DNA of 64,000 nt from Isochrysis galbana. Its lineage: Eukaryota > Haptophyta > Isochrysidales > Isochrysidaceae. Position 1 is the stretch's first letter. Each line of letters begins with the position of its first letter. The position numbers and the translations under genes are program-made. This document shows, one piece after another, positions 1-10,146 of this stretch. The DNA is taken from the NCBI GenBank assembly GCA_018136815.1, contig CM030939.1:3031419-3095418 (forward strand), given 5' to 3'. The notes under the pieces are model-generated. The model worked only from the letters and a program-made list of their open reading frames with translations. It did no database searches and had not been told where the DNA came from.

Positions 1-1161
1 GCGTCTGTTGATCGCTTGAAGTAGTGCTTGTCTAGGTGGTTGACTTGGGTAAGTGGCCCGCTCTTGATCTGCCCCTTGACCTTTGTCTCGATCGCCGCGC
101 ACATGTCGATAATAATAATCTATCTGAGCATTAGTACCACTACTCTCACTAGCCCGGTACTAACACGACAGCCCTCAGCGCACCTGCCCGTACACCTTGG
201 CGCGTGCTGTTGTCACAGATACATACTCCTATGCACCCTTCCACATCTCCCCCCTCGCAGGCCCCCGGCTCCCATTCTAACTCCCCACAAGTTAAAATGA
301 GGGAAAACCCATTGAGGCGGTCCGGTCGACGCCGGCCGACTCTCCGGGAAAAAGCACCGGGGGGGGGGGGGAGGAACCTCTCGTCAAAAAAGGAGAACGG
401 CCCTTACAGCTCGCGCCGCGAGCGGTCCTCGAAGAAATAAATGTCTGCGCCCCCCGATACCTGCCACAGGGACGTCTTGAGCCACTCCCTTCTTCTCGCC
501 TCTCCTGTCGCCAGCCGCCCCCCTTCGCCCGTTTGCTAACGCAAACGGGGTGGGGCAGACCTGTTGTTGGGTGTTCCGCCTGTGGCCTGTGGCAGACAAA
601 CGTAAAAGCCTTTTCAAACTATCTTATCGTGTCCCCGGGGGGTCTCGGCCCCCGCCCTTCGGCTCTTCTTCGTTTGCTGCCGCTCTTTTGCGGTGTCCGC
701 CTGCCGCGCGGGGTGTCATCCCGCTAATATATCGCAAACGGACGGTGATCTTACTTATTCTCGCGGGCCAGATCGTGTCTCGTGTCGTTTTTTTGTCGTT
801 CATTTTCCGTCGTTCTCTTCGTTCTTCTGCGGGCGTGTGCTGCCTGCGCGCGCCATGGCCCCGCCCCCCAGAGCGCCAGCTGGGGCTGGGGCAGCTCAGG
901 GCTCACGGGGCAGTGGAGGCTGGGGCAGTGCCCCTGGCCTCTCCTGCTCCTGCATCCTGCATCTCCCTCGCTCGCCTCGCTAGCCTTGGGTGCCCTCCTG
1001 GCGGCTCTGGTGCTCTGGTGGTCTGTGGCTCAGTGGTGGGGTTGGGGGGGGGTCAGTACGAGCGAGGGTCAGTGCAGGCGAGTGCGTGTGGCGCGCGGCG
1101 CGCGCTCGGCGAGGGTCTGGGGTCTGGCGGGGTCCCAATCAACAATCAACCCACGTATACT
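1..1161. other. Intergenic / repeat region upstream of saposin-like gene
   Basis: No convincing gene is visible. Positions 104-178 are a dispersed repeat with a close copy at about 28757-28835; both contain the string CACTAGCCCGGTACTAACAC. Positions 528-980 form another repeat (called R3 here), related to 7404-7790 through shared blocks such as GCGCGCCATGGCCCC, CAGATCGTGTC and GGCAGTGGAGGCTGGGGC. A G-homopolymer occurs at 360-371. Long open frames crossing this interval are low-complexity read-through. Confidence 0.5.
528..980 (+). repeat. Dispersed repeat R3, copy 1, beginning with a perfect hairpin
   Basis: The left edge is a perfect inverted repeat at 528-549, with a 9-bp stem CCCGTTTGC / GCAAACGGG and a TAAC loop. 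The body matches 7404-7790 in order. The hairpin edge resembles the 5' ends of the retroelements in this window, so R3 may be a derivative of the same group, but no ORF1 or tail is recognisable. The right boundary is approximate. Confidence 0.5.
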
Positions 1162-1191
1162 ATGGCCACCACTTGTACTACAAAACTTATT
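1159..1191 (+). promoter_or_regulatory. Motif shared with the region upstream of ORC3
   Basis: About 50-80 bases before the preferred start codon lies a 33-base block with core CACTTGTACTACAAAACT. A near copy (29 of 33 positions by eye, core CACTTATACTACAAAACT) lies upstream of the ORC3 start on the other strand (24265-24297). Placement just upstream of two unrelated genes suggests a promoter or leader element. A short dispersed repeat is the alternative. Confidence 0.35.
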
Positions 1192-1239
1192 CGGACATGG
1201 AAACTGCTGTGTGGGCATCGGCTGATGATGGCCCGAGAG

Positions 1240-2010
1240 ATGATGCGGCTCGTTGCTCTCGTTGCACTCTCTCTCGCAGCCCTCGCACAGGAAACGGAGC
1301 CTGATTTGGGCGAACTGGCTGCCATGATGGGCGGGGGTGGGGATGGCGGCTTCGGCGGGATGGGCGGGATGGGGATGGATGAGATGGGCGGGATGGGGAT
1401 GGGCGGCAATCCTTCGCCTGAGCCGGTCCTCTCGGACATCCCCCTCATCCAGTGTGCCGTGTGCAAGGCAACGGTGCGCCGGGCGTACCATGTGGTCAAA
1501 GAGCTGCACAGTCGCTTCAAGGTCGGCCGCCCGACGGAGGAGCAGATCCTGACTGCTATCAGCCCGATCTGCGACCCTGGTGTGACTCCAGGTGAATGGC
1601 TCTCATGGTATGACATGCAGGAGCAGCCAGATAGGACGGTCGCTCTGAAGCGCATGCCCGTCCGTGGCGAGTGCGGAACGGAATGTATGACAGTTTCTGC
1701 CGCGTGCCAGCACGTGCTCGATGCTGTTGACGCAGAGCTGGCAGAAGCTCTGTTTCGGGGTGATTCCACATCCAAGGAGCTCGAGGCTAAGATTTGTGGA
1801 TCTCGAGATGGTGCGAAGGGAGCCACGTACGAACTCAGGGGCGCCTGCTCACGGAACGTAGAATACACCCCAGAAGAGCGGCCGGAGGGCCCGCAATTCA
1901 TCCGTGCCACCACCGTCCGGGCGGTGGCTCCAGAAAGCACTCCAAAATCCAAGGATAAAAAGAAGCGCCGGAAGCGCACCTCAAAGAACAAGCAGAAGTT
2001 AGAACTGTGA
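1240..2010 (+). CDS. Secreted saposin/canopy-like cysteine-rich protein
   Basis: Single-exon frame of about 256 aa from the ATG pair at 1240/1243. That start is preferred because it gives a textbook signal peptide (MMRLVALVALSLAALAQ) with probable cleavage after the AQ; an in-frame ATG at 1162 would bury the signal. A Gly/Met-rich linker follows (about residues 27-65). Next comes a domain with spaced cysteines (CAVC, SPICD, GECGTEC, AACQH, KICG, GACS) alternating with amphipathic helices, as in saposin-B-type and canopy (DUF3456) proteins of the secretory pathway. The C-terminal 35 residues are very Lys/Arg-rich. Secretion is read from the sequence; the saposin/canopy assignment rests on cysteine spacing alone, and binding partners are unknown. 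The next 400 bases downstream carry no recognisable gene. Confidence 0.6.
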   Translation: MMRLVALVALSLAALAQETEPDLGELAAMMGGGGDGGFGGMGGMGMDEMGGMGMGGNPSPEPVLSDIPLIQCAVCKATVRRAYHVVKELHSRFKVGRPTEEQILTAISPICDPGVTPGEWLSWYDMQEQPDRTVALKRMPVRGECGTECMTVSAACQHVLDAVDAELAEALFRGDSTSKELEAKICGSRDGAKGATYELRGACSRNVEYTPEERPEGPQFIRATTVRAVAPESTPKSKDKKKRRKRTSKNKQKLEL

Positions 2011-2425
2011 GTCGTCCACGTGTCCAGATTCGGCAATTGTTTCAGCCTACGGCGACATTTGTCAAAGCCTACGGGTGACCCAAAAATAGTTGCTTTTATG
2101 GGCTGTCGCAGCTTCTCCGGCCATCAAGGGTGAGAGATCTGGGGCTATGAGGAGAGGGTATGCTCATCTCCACTTCACCTCCAACTAAGAAAAAAAGAGG
2201 CCAATGGCTAACGTACTTCGATGCACCACATAATGTACGTGTATTCCATACTTTACCATTCATTACGTGAAGAGTGGAAGAGGATGTCCGAATACGGGAT
2301 GCGGGAGAGGGAGAAGTAATCTTTACTGCGAGCATTATAAGGAGCTAGTTCAATGGTTTGTGACTTTGTGCTTGGTAGCCGGCCGGCATGCTTACATTCG
2401 ATGGCGCAAAAAGCAAATCAAAAAC
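2011..2425. other. Intergenic, nothing recognised
   Basis: 3' flank of the saposin-like gene, moderately AT-rich. No open frame resembling a protein and no repeat boundary could be supported before the retroelement at about 2426. Confidence 0.4.
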
Positions 2426-2728
2426 ACTTAAAAACTTCACTATATTCTTACCGCACTCGCGGCGCATGGAACCACTACCTGCACGTAGCATACTTTCTAC
2501 ACCCCCATCACTCCCCCGGCCCTTCTCCCCCCGCCATCAGGCGGCTCCCCCCGTGCACTACTAGGGGGATAGGGAAAAGGGGCTTAGATATGGTCCGGTG
2601 GCCTGCGCCCCCCCCCCCCCCCGGTGATCCGTTCCCCCCCTCCCTCCTATGCCTACCGGGCTGGCGGCGGCCTCAGACCCGACTTATCCTGTAAACAGGT
2701 GCGGGACTTACATACTTTTCGGTGAGCG
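2426..2728 (-). mobile_element. Short LINE-derived element S1, 3' part (split by a LINE)
   Basis: Reads on the minus strand and matches the end of the delimited element at 46336-47116: CGCGAGTGCGGTAAGAA near the 3' end, then the CACTACTAGGGGGAT block, a C-run, the GATCCGTTC block and the small palindrome CCTGTAAACAGG. The element continues at 6743 after a 4.0-kb insertion; the 16-bp string TACTTTTCGGTGAGCG is present at both junctions (2713-2728 and 6743-6758). The left edge is approximate; a T-run ends it on the minus strand. Confidence 0.7.
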
Positions 2729-2753
2729 CAAAACTATTGTTATAGTTTTAGCG

Positions 2754-4226
2754 ATGGAGCGCGCGCCGACCGCTCCCACCTCCCAGCCCCCCGCCGTCAC
2801 GACGCCCCAACGGGGCCGCCCCAAACCGCCGGAGCCCAAGCGCCCACAGGCCGCCGCGCCGCCTGACAACGACGTCGACATGACGGCACCACCCTCGCCT
2901 CCCAGGCTGCCACAGAACCAGGGAACAGGCAGAGTCCTGTTCCCTGGTGACAACCAGACCCAGGGCAATGCCCTGCCACCCAACCCCTCCGCTCCTCCAC
3001 CAACTCAAGGACTCCCCATGGGAGGTGGCAGCTCTGCTGCCACCCCCATGGCGGCCACTCCTACCATCAGTGCACCCCTCGGGGGCGGGCACTTAACACA
3101 ACAATCCATTTTGGGGGCCTTTGCGCCCTCAAACCAACAACCAACTCAAGCAGCCAGGACATACGCGCAAGCTGCGCATGGACACAAAGGGAAGGATCCA
3201 GCCAAGCAAGCCCAGCAGCCACAAGCCCAACAACCACAACAGCCGTCGCGCAAGCGAGCGGATCCTCAATCGGATCCAAAGCCGACTCTCCACAACTCCA
3301 CCCCTTTTGCTTCTCCTCCACCTGATGAGGAAGAGGAGCCCGAAGACACGCCTTTTTTCATTCAGCTAGCTCAGCTAGCTGATGACAAAAAGGACATCAA
3401 GAGCGAGGATGTCGCCACTTTCATGAAATTCCTCCTCTCTAGGCTGGAAGGCCTAGACGCAACTCCAGATGGCATGGACAAAGGCCGCAAAGGCCCTTGG
3501 ATCTTCTACGTCGATGAAGACGCACATGATCAATTCAAGGCCGCATACGGAGACAAAGTTAACACAGCACTCTCGGGAGTCCCGCATGAATTTGGAATCA
3601 CCTATGGCGCGTTAATCGACTCGGCCCCTCGTAAGTCGAGCGCTATCCGGTCCTCCCTAAAAGAGGTGGCGACCTACATTGTTTTTCGCATCTTTGATCC
3701 GATCAAGGCTTTCAAGACCAAGACTAGGCACTTGGCTAACTCGCTCGAGCGCGAGGGTTTCCACGTGCTAAGGGGCAACCAACAGCGGGCCAAAACCTCA
3801 CTCGAAGGTATCACGAAAGTTGAGTCCGGCAAACGTCCCATCTGGCACTTTTATGTCTACACGGACACGTCGGCCTTAGGGCACCGTTTCCCTCGCAACT
3901 TTCATGTGACTCTCGATGACGGAGAAAATTTCAACTTGGACTATGCGGTCCGATCATCAGTGGAATGTGTGACTCCTGAAGGGGAATTAGCCATCCATGG
4001 AGCCCCCGGAGGCTGCAAAGGATACGACAAGCCGTGGGCTATCTCATTTCTCCGTAAAAACCAAGTTAGCTTTCGCCAATGCACGTGCGAACAAGATAAG
4101 GCGAAAGCAGAACAACGAAAGCGCCAAAGGGACGCAAGTAACGCCATGGATTACAAGGCCCTTATGGGCCTTAGCTTTTCTCTTAGTGGCCGAAGGCCTG
4201 ACACGACTAGTCAACGCCGACCCTGA
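2754..4226 (+). CDS. LINE ORF1 protein (MERA type), ending past an internal-deletion junction
   Basis: About 490 aa from the ATG directly after the 5' hairpin. The N-terminus begins MERAPTAPTSQPPAV; residues 1-190 are a Pro/Gln-rich low-complexity region. Residues about 195-440 are a folded-looking mixed region without an obvious zinc knuckle. The frame runs on for about 25 residues past 4140, where the other frame becomes reverse transcriptase, so the last residues are junction artefact. Other copies in the window start with the same MERA motif (25339, 26883 and 7383 on minus; 53240 on plus). Function is inferred from position: ORF1 proteins of LINEs bind the element RNA. Confidence 0.65.
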   Translation: MERAPTAPTSQPPAVTTPQRGRPKPPEPKRPQAAAPPDNDVDMTAPPSPPRLPQNQGTGRVLFPGDNQTQGNALPPNPSAPPPTQGLPMGGGSSAATPMAATPTISAPLGGGHLTQQSILGAFAPSNQQPTQAARTYAQAAHGHKGKDPAKQAQQPQAQQPQQPSRKRADPQSDPKPTLHNSTPFASPPPDEEEEPEDTPFFIQLAQLADDKKDIKSEDVATFMKFLLSRLEGLDATPDGMDKGRKGPWIFYVDEDAHDQFKAAYGDKVNTALSGVPHEFGITYGALIDSAPRKSSAIRSSLKEVATYIVFRIFDPIKAFKTKTRHLANSLEREGFHVLRGNQQRAKTSLEGITKVESGKRPIWHFYVYTDTSALGHRFPRNFHVTLDDGENFNLDYAVRSSVECVTPEGELAIHGAPGGCKGYDKPWAISFLRKNQVSFRQCTCEQDKAKAEQRKRQRDASNAMDYKALMGLSFSLSGRRPDTTSQRRP

Positions 4227-6438
4227 GATGAAGGGAATCACAATAGGACCTAGAGAGTTAAGGCTTTCGCAGTTTGCCGACGACACGCAAATTTTAGCGA
4301 GCTCTTTCGAGTCACTTGAGAGGGCGATGCACATCTTAGAGAGCTATGGAACCGCCACCGGGGCTAGGGTGAACAAAAACAAGAGTTTACTAATAAGAAT
4401 GGGATCGCTTACAGGGGCGCAGGTCCCCGAGACGCTAGCTTATCTTAAAACACTCGGCGAAGGCGAGTATGCGACCATTCTAGGAGTCCCTTTCTGGGAA
4501 GGGCTAGAAAACGACTCCTTCTGGGAGAAGCAATACGCAAAGCTTAAGAAAAAGGTCGCAACATGGAGAGGTCTGAAGAGTCTCTCCATTCACGGGAGGA
4601 CGCTACTAGTGAACTTCATAATCTACGGGACGCCGAGATATTGGCTATCCACGTCCACTCCTCCGGCATGGTTCATGGAGGCCATAGACTCGGACGTGCA
4701 AACTATACTGTGGGATAGGTCTCCCCGACTTCAGGCGGACGAACTAGGCTCCTCGCAAGAGGGTCGGAAATGGATAACCCTTCCGGCATATCCGAGGGTA
4801 GGCACAAGCGAAGACGGGCCCCTATTGGGGGTCGGACTACTTCCCATGGCCGAACACACGAGGGCGCTCCAAGCGATATGGATAGTCCGATATCTAAACC
4901 CGTCAATGGCGGAATGGAAGATAGTCTTGGATCAATGGTTCAGCCGCACCCCCTTAGGGCGAGCGGCGGTCTTTTCGAAGGTCGACTCGAAGAGCCTCAC
5001 GGCTAGCATTCGCGGCAATAACACGCTCCCGGCCTTCTGGAAGCACGCGCTGGAAAACTTCAGAAGGATCAAATTCCTTAGGGGAGAAATCACACGAGAA
5101 GGCACTCAGGGCTCCCCGATATGGCACAATCTTTTCCACAAGCCTCCGGCTATTCATCACTCACATAGGTCGAAATGGGAGTCTCTACAGACAGTTATCG
5201 TTCACAACACCATAAACCCGGATACGGGGGACGTTTACACTATGGAAGAATGCGCGGCTTACTTGCCGGACGGAGAACGTTGGATACGCCATAGGGGAAA
5301 TTACATATCGGTAGGCCCCTTTCTTAAGTCGTGGGAAAAGATTTCTGAGTGGACGAGATCAAGACTAATACATACCACTTTCGATTATATGAACCTTCTT
5401 AGAAAACAAGCGAAGACTCCGCCCCCGGCTCCAGAGGAGCAAGAGATAGTCCCTCAAGAAGATCCGGACGCACACGATCTAGGCGAGATCCTAGTGGACA
5501 TTGACCATAACTTTTATCTGCGCCGAAGAGGCGACTACCACAAAGTCCAGCTCAATGTCATGGGAGAGCCCCACATCCACGAGCGGATTAGCCCGCAACT
5601 ACTGCCCGACGAACTATACACCCCGCTGAAGTGGGGACGTGCGTACGACGGCCCGGCGGAAACGGCGTACCCGTTACCTCAAGAATACATGCTAAACGGC
5701 ACGCGTACAACACTAGAGGGTGTAAGTGTCAGGGACTTGACTAAAGCGTTCCTCGCTTTGAGGAAAACCAAAACACAAAAATCCACACTAAGATGGGAAA
5801 AAAGGTTACCGGTCCTCTCGGGAAAGTGGAAACAAATATCGCAATTATATAAATATAACTTTTTGACGCCTAGAGACTCTTATATGCATTTCAAACATGT
5901 CCTACATAGGAGGCTAGCTACAGCTAACCGCTTTGCTGACGATCCAACATGCCGCTTTTGCGGCATAGCCCCTGAAAGCTCCACCCACCTGGCCTCATGT
6001 ATCGCGACGGAGCGCATCTTTGAATTCATAGAAGGACTTCTGGGGATTAGCCTTAGGCCGGGATCCGAAACAGCCCAACGACTTTTCTGCTATCAAGTGG
6101 ACAGACCGCACCCCTCCTCGGGATACCTAGGCATCCTGGCGTGGAGGTACATCCTAACTGACTTTTATAACATCCAATATGGTAACGCGGACGGCAGGTC
6201 CGTTAGGTCGATCTTAAGAGCGATCCTTGCGAGATACCACCTATTAGTAACGGCGAAAGTCGGGTTCTTTCAGAGGCTGAAAAAACAACGAGAGAATATG
6301 GGGCTACACGCCCCGAGTAACAAACACATTAAGAAATTGATAAGTCCGCTCTACACGGTGGACAAGGAGTTCAACCTAGGAACATCGGAAGACCTCCTGC
6401 AGGCGGCGAGAGGTCTAGACATACGTAACATCACCTAA
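4150..6438 (+). pseudogene. LINE ORF2 remnant: reverse transcriptase palm to C-terminal zinc knuckle
   Basis: The recognisable protein begins at PLWALAFLLVAEGL, corresponding to the RT block before the catalytic motif, followed by FADDTQIL (the F/YADD active-site motif, near 4273). The thumb and a long linker follow. Near the end is the LINE C-terminal motif KHVLHRR, then CRFCG and STHLASC, a C-x2-C...H-x4-C knuckle. The N-terminal endonuclease and RT fingers are absent; the open frame upstream of 4150 is ORF1 sequence read in another frame. The junction lies at about 4140-4160, near ACAAGGCCC. The domain order is known for AP-endonuclease LINEs. Without the endonuclease this copy cannot be autonomous. 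Confidence 0.8.
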
Positions 6439-6742
6439 GGCACTTAATACCGCGTCTTAGAAGAAACCGCGGAGGATATCAATGATGATCCCACGATATA
6501 CAATAGAAGGCAACCCGAATTAACACTAGCACAAAGGACGAATCACAGTCTCCAGCCCCCTTCTCTCCAACTCCCGGCCGAAGCAGCGCGCGCGGCCTCC
6601 CCGGAACCAGCTTCTCCGATAAAGAGGGAACTGGGAAAGGGGGAGGGGGTTGTCAGGGGTTAAGGTTGGGTAGTAGGGAGGTACACTAGCACACTGCCTC
6701 ACGCCGCACGCGTAGCGGGGAATTTTAAGAAGATTTTTTTTT

Positions 6743-7403
6743 TACTTTTCGGTGAGCGGAGCGAGATCGCTCCGCCCACCCCCTTCTCCGCACTCTCTCT
6801 CCCCTCTCCTGCAGGCACGCGCGATGGCGCGCCTGCGACAGGCCTGCAGCTGCCCCTGGCGACCCCTGGAGGCTCCTAGAGGCCAGCTCAGGGGGCAGAG
6901 GAGGCTGGGGCTGGGCCCTGGCCTCCCCTGCCTCTCCCTCGCTGGCGCTCCTGAGCCTCAGGGGTCCCCAATCTGCACCTGTCTGCCTGTCGAACAGGGG
7001 GGGAGGGGGGGGGAGGGGGGGATTGGAGCGATGGGCTGGCCACGACTGGCCAGGACGCGCGAGGCAGGCAAGCCTGCCACTGAGAGAGTGGGTCAGCAGG
7101 GCTGTCTGCTCCTGGCAAGCCATCAGGCAAGCCAGGATCATGGGTGGTTCCTCCCCCACGGCAGGGGAGGAGTGGAGAGGGGGGGGGCTCGTGGCCCCCT
7201 ATGGGCTGCTGGAGGTGGTGTGGCCGGGGCCACGGGCCGTGTGGCGCGATGGGGATCGCGCTCACCTGCTCGGCCTCTGCGGGAGGACGCGGTCGCTTCG
7301 CCTGCGACTGCTCCATGGGCACTGGAAGGGCGCCCGCGGCGGGGTGCCCGAAAGAGAGAGGGGGCGCGTCGGCGCGCTCCATGGCGACCAAGTATAAACT
7401 TGT
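6743..7403 (-). mobile_element. Short LINE-derived element S1, 5' part
   Basis: The minus-strand continuation of 2426-2728. It ends at 7403 in the imperfect hairpin ACAAGT-TTAT-ACTTGG, followed on the minus strand by ATG at 7383. An ORF1-like frame runs from there: MERADAPPLSFGHPA, then KRPRPPAEAEQV, then GGHEPPPSPLLP and a long Pro-rich stretch. Another small hairpin (CGGAGCGA-GA-TCGCTCCG) lies at about 6757-6774. The element has no ORF2 sequence between ORF1 and its 3' end, so it is non-autonomous. Confidence 0.65.
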
Positions 7404-7800
7404 CCTGTGGCAAAACAAACATAAACGCCTGTTGCGTGTGACACTTCGTGCCCCTGGGAGGTCTCGGCCTCCTCTTCTCGCGTCTTTTTCAAGTGTCGCC
7501 GCGCTTTCGCGGCATTCGTGTGTCACGCGGGGTGTCGGCTTGTAAACATACCGTAAACAGGCGTGAGTTTTACCTTTTCGTGGGTCAGATCGTGTCGTTT
7601 TCTTTTGTCGTTCTTTTCTCGTAGTTCTCTTCTTTCTCTTACGGGCGTGCGAGGCCTGCGCGCGCCATGGCCCCCCTCTGAGGGGACCCTCGGGTCCCCC
7701 TAGTCGGCTAGCTGGGCCCTGGGCCACCTCAGGGGGCAGTGGAGGCTGGGGCTGGGGCTGAGCCCCTTGCCCCTAGATGGGAAAAACAGAGGGGCATTGA
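7404..7800 (+). repeat. Dispersed repeat R3, copy 2
   Basis: Shares an ordered set of blocks with 585-960, including GGTCTCGGCC, CGCGGGGTGTC, GGTCAGATCGTGTCG and GCGCGCCATGGCCCC. It abuts the 5' hairpin of element S1. No protein-like frame. Confidence 0.5.
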
Positions 7801-7877
7801 TTGACAGGCGGCGCGCAGCGCGCTCTGCCCTGCTTTGCGCTTTGCTCGCGCGCTTGCGCAGTGGCAGTGACTATGGT

Positions 7878-8040
7878 CGCGCTGCTCTAGTCGTGCAGTC
7901 AAGTCGGCCCCCTGACTAGCATAGTCAAGTCATGCCATAGCCTCTGACTATTGACTACTAGTCATAGATAGCCCTCTCACTATTGACTACTAGTCATACC
8001 ATGGGAGCTTGACTATGCGTCTGACTTTAGTCGTGACTTG
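7878..8040. repeat. Cluster of TGACTA / TAGTCA motifs
   Basis: Many direct and inverted copies of GACTA and TAGTC in 160 bases; the 19-mer CTATTGACTACTAGTCATA-like unit occurs twice (about 7939-7958 and 7980-7999). The rest up to 8127 is unremarkable 3' flank of the following minus-strand gene. Confidence 0.5.
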
Positions 8041-8127
8041 AATCATGTACAGCTTTGCAAGCCATGTGAGAGCGTGAGAGCCATTGATTTAGTGCGCATC
8101 GGTGCCATCAAGCTAGTTTAGCTATGG

Positions 8128-9775
8128 CTATGTAGACGATTCATTCGGGGGCGCCTTCCTCGTGCTTGTCCCGACCAACTCAGCTCGGCGGCGCAGCAAA
8201 TAATCCCATTCGTCATCTTCTAGTCCTGCCGCGAGTGCATCCATGTGCCGTCGACGTTGTCGGTCAGAAATGTCGTTGAAGAGGCGACTGAGAACTTCGG
8301 CACCATCTGGCGAGACACGCAATAATGTCTCTGCTACCTGTATGCGGAAGGGAAAAAGCAGACACGATCTACAATGGTGCACAGCATAGTTGGGACTGGG
8401 CCAGCCAAGTCAGAGACCGAGAAGGCGCTGAGCGCCACCCATCTGGTCGTAAGTTCCGGGAGGTAGCTCCTAGCCATGACTTCGAGGCACACTCCTAACA
8501 GAACGATCCGTGCATCTCGAAACTCAAAGGTGCGCAAGATGTCATCCCCCTTGAACGGGCATCCTGGCATTCGCGCACCTGAAGTACTCGTGCTACGTCC
8601 ATTGTTTTTAGGGTCGCATTGAAACATTCGATCCGTTGCGCGACATCGAGTTGAGGGAGGAAGGCCAGAAAAAGAGCTGCAAGCTGTGCGGATGACAGCT
8701 GTCTGCTAGCTGACGCGAGCAGGTCTGCCGCCCCTCTCGACTTGAGCTGTAGCGCTAGAAGCAAGCTCACTTCATCATCACTCAGTTCCATCATGGCCCC
8801 ACGCAGCCAATCGCATCGTGCATCTGCAGCAAGTCTAGACACTGCAGCGTCAAGAACTAGACGGAGCTGCGACTGCACGAGCGAATCCAATCGTGAGAGA
8901 ATAGCCGCTAGGATTTTGTCAGTGAACCCTACGAAGCCGTCATGGCTAGGCTCTGGCTCTCTGGGTGAGGATGCCTCAAAGCTGTTACCAGCGGGCGCGG
9001 CGTTAGCGGCAGAATGCCCGCTTTGTGCTCTCTTCAGCTTTATCTGGAGCACGCTAATTTCAGCGCGAAGCTCTTCAATTTGCTTCTTGGCGCGCAAAGA
9101 ACTTTTGTAGTATGGTGGCACGTCAAGCTTCTTGCGCTTACACAGGGCAAGGAAAGAATTGGCTGCGTGAACGAAAAAGTCGCGCAACTGTTCGAGCACA
9201 AGGCCACGCTCGGTACAATGCACCTTGACTTGTTGGACGCACTCGTTCAGAACCTGTGTTGAGCAAGGTGTCGCCGTCAGTAGGCGTTCTCTCAGAAGAG
9301 GACGAATTATTCGCTGTTGTGCAGAGCGCACCGATTCGTAGACCCTGAGCTGTGCTTCCCAGGATTCTGGACACATCCCCAGCATCCGGTCGAGAGTCTG
9401 CTGCAACTGCGTTGCAGCCGCCCGCTCCACTTGTTTGAGCGCTGCAGAGCATGCGGACTGCACCTCACGATGCTGTGTCGGATCTCCAGGGGCTGCTGTC
9501 CCCACTCGCAGAGCGGGCAAGTGCCTTCTCGTGCCCGAGGACCGTCCATCGCTGCTACCACACCTCAGAGCAGATAGACTCTTCGAGTGGGGTATCGGAC
9601 TCGCCTGTCGAGGGCTTGCAAGCAGAGGGTGGCCCTCCATCGAGTTGTGCGTGTGCCCTTGGCGCACCGAGACGCCAGAGTACGGGTTGGGCGTCGCTGA
9701 CGGGTCGTATAGCCGATGGGCGGCGGTGGCGCGCTCAACCTGCTCCAGCTGGACTTGTAAGGCCTTGATTGACAT
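8128..9775 (-). CDS. Axonemal dynein light chain (p28) domain coiled-coil protein, AXDND1-like
   Basis: Two exons, 9775-8579 and 8337-8128, join in phase 0 (donor CAG|GTGCGC, acceptor ATACAG|GTAGCA; intron 241 nt) to give 468 aa. Start is the ATG at 9775, the first Met before a coiled coil. Residues about 150-250 match the p28/DNALI1 light-chain pattern: a helical stretch, then ECVQQVKVHCTERGLVLEQL, which has the family's QV...C.ERGL-L..LR signature, and a second coiled coil (residues 245-275). The C-terminal 200 residues are helical, Leu-rich and of unknown fold. p28-domain proteins act in inner-arm dynein of cilia, so this supports a flagellated cell. AXDND1-type rather than DNALI1 itself, because of its length and divergence. 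Confidence 0.65.
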
Positions 9776-10146
9776 GGCTCGTCGCCCGCCCAACCCCCGC
9801 TGCCGTGTGTGGCGGAGGCGGAGAGAGGTGTGGCCGGCGGCGGAGTCGAGCACACGACGAAACGGTCCACCGCGGCTCTTCACACTTGAGTTGCACCAAC
9901 TCAAAAGTAAAAAAGAATGGATCCTGCGCACTAGAGATACAGCTATCGCACGGATTAGAAAGAGCACAGCGGCACAGCTGAATAGCTGAACAGCTGAATG
10001 GTATCGCAAAGGCACCATCGCGGTGACCAGGGCGGTCGAGAGGAGGGAAAGCGACGCCATTGATCGCGCTCTCATCGCAACAGAACCGGATAAAGTCCCT
10101 CGTAAAACACTTCACACCACGATCAAACTTCAAACTCAAACATCAC

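Larger units (their letters stand above)
2729..6742 (+). mobile_element. Non-LTR retrotransposon (LINE), internally deleted, with 16-bp target-site duplication
   Basis: The 4014-bp insertion is bounded by TACTTTTCGGTGAGCG on both sides and sits in short element S1. The 5' end carries the hairpin AAACTAT-TGTT-ATAGTTT (2731-2748) only six bases before the ORF1 ATG (2754). ORF1 and the 3' two-thirds of ORF2 are present, but the endonuclease and the fingers of the reverse transcriptase are missing. The 3' end reads TTTTAAGAAGATTTTTTTTT on the coding strand, a T tail. The frames are still open, so the copy is young or is a retained deletion derivative. Confidence 0.8.

Noticed and set aside
550..1160. 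Long open frame extending the saposin-like gene upstream
   Set aside because: The extension is low-complexity repeat R3 translated by chance and would hide the signal peptide.
1146..2036. 296-codon minus-strand frame
   Set aside because: Antisense shadow of the saposin-like gene; Pro/Ser-rich reverse of a Gly/Met linker.
6752..7441. Overlapping long frames on both strands
   Set aside because: They are the G/C-rich body of a short retroelement; only the minus MERA frame has homologues in the window.
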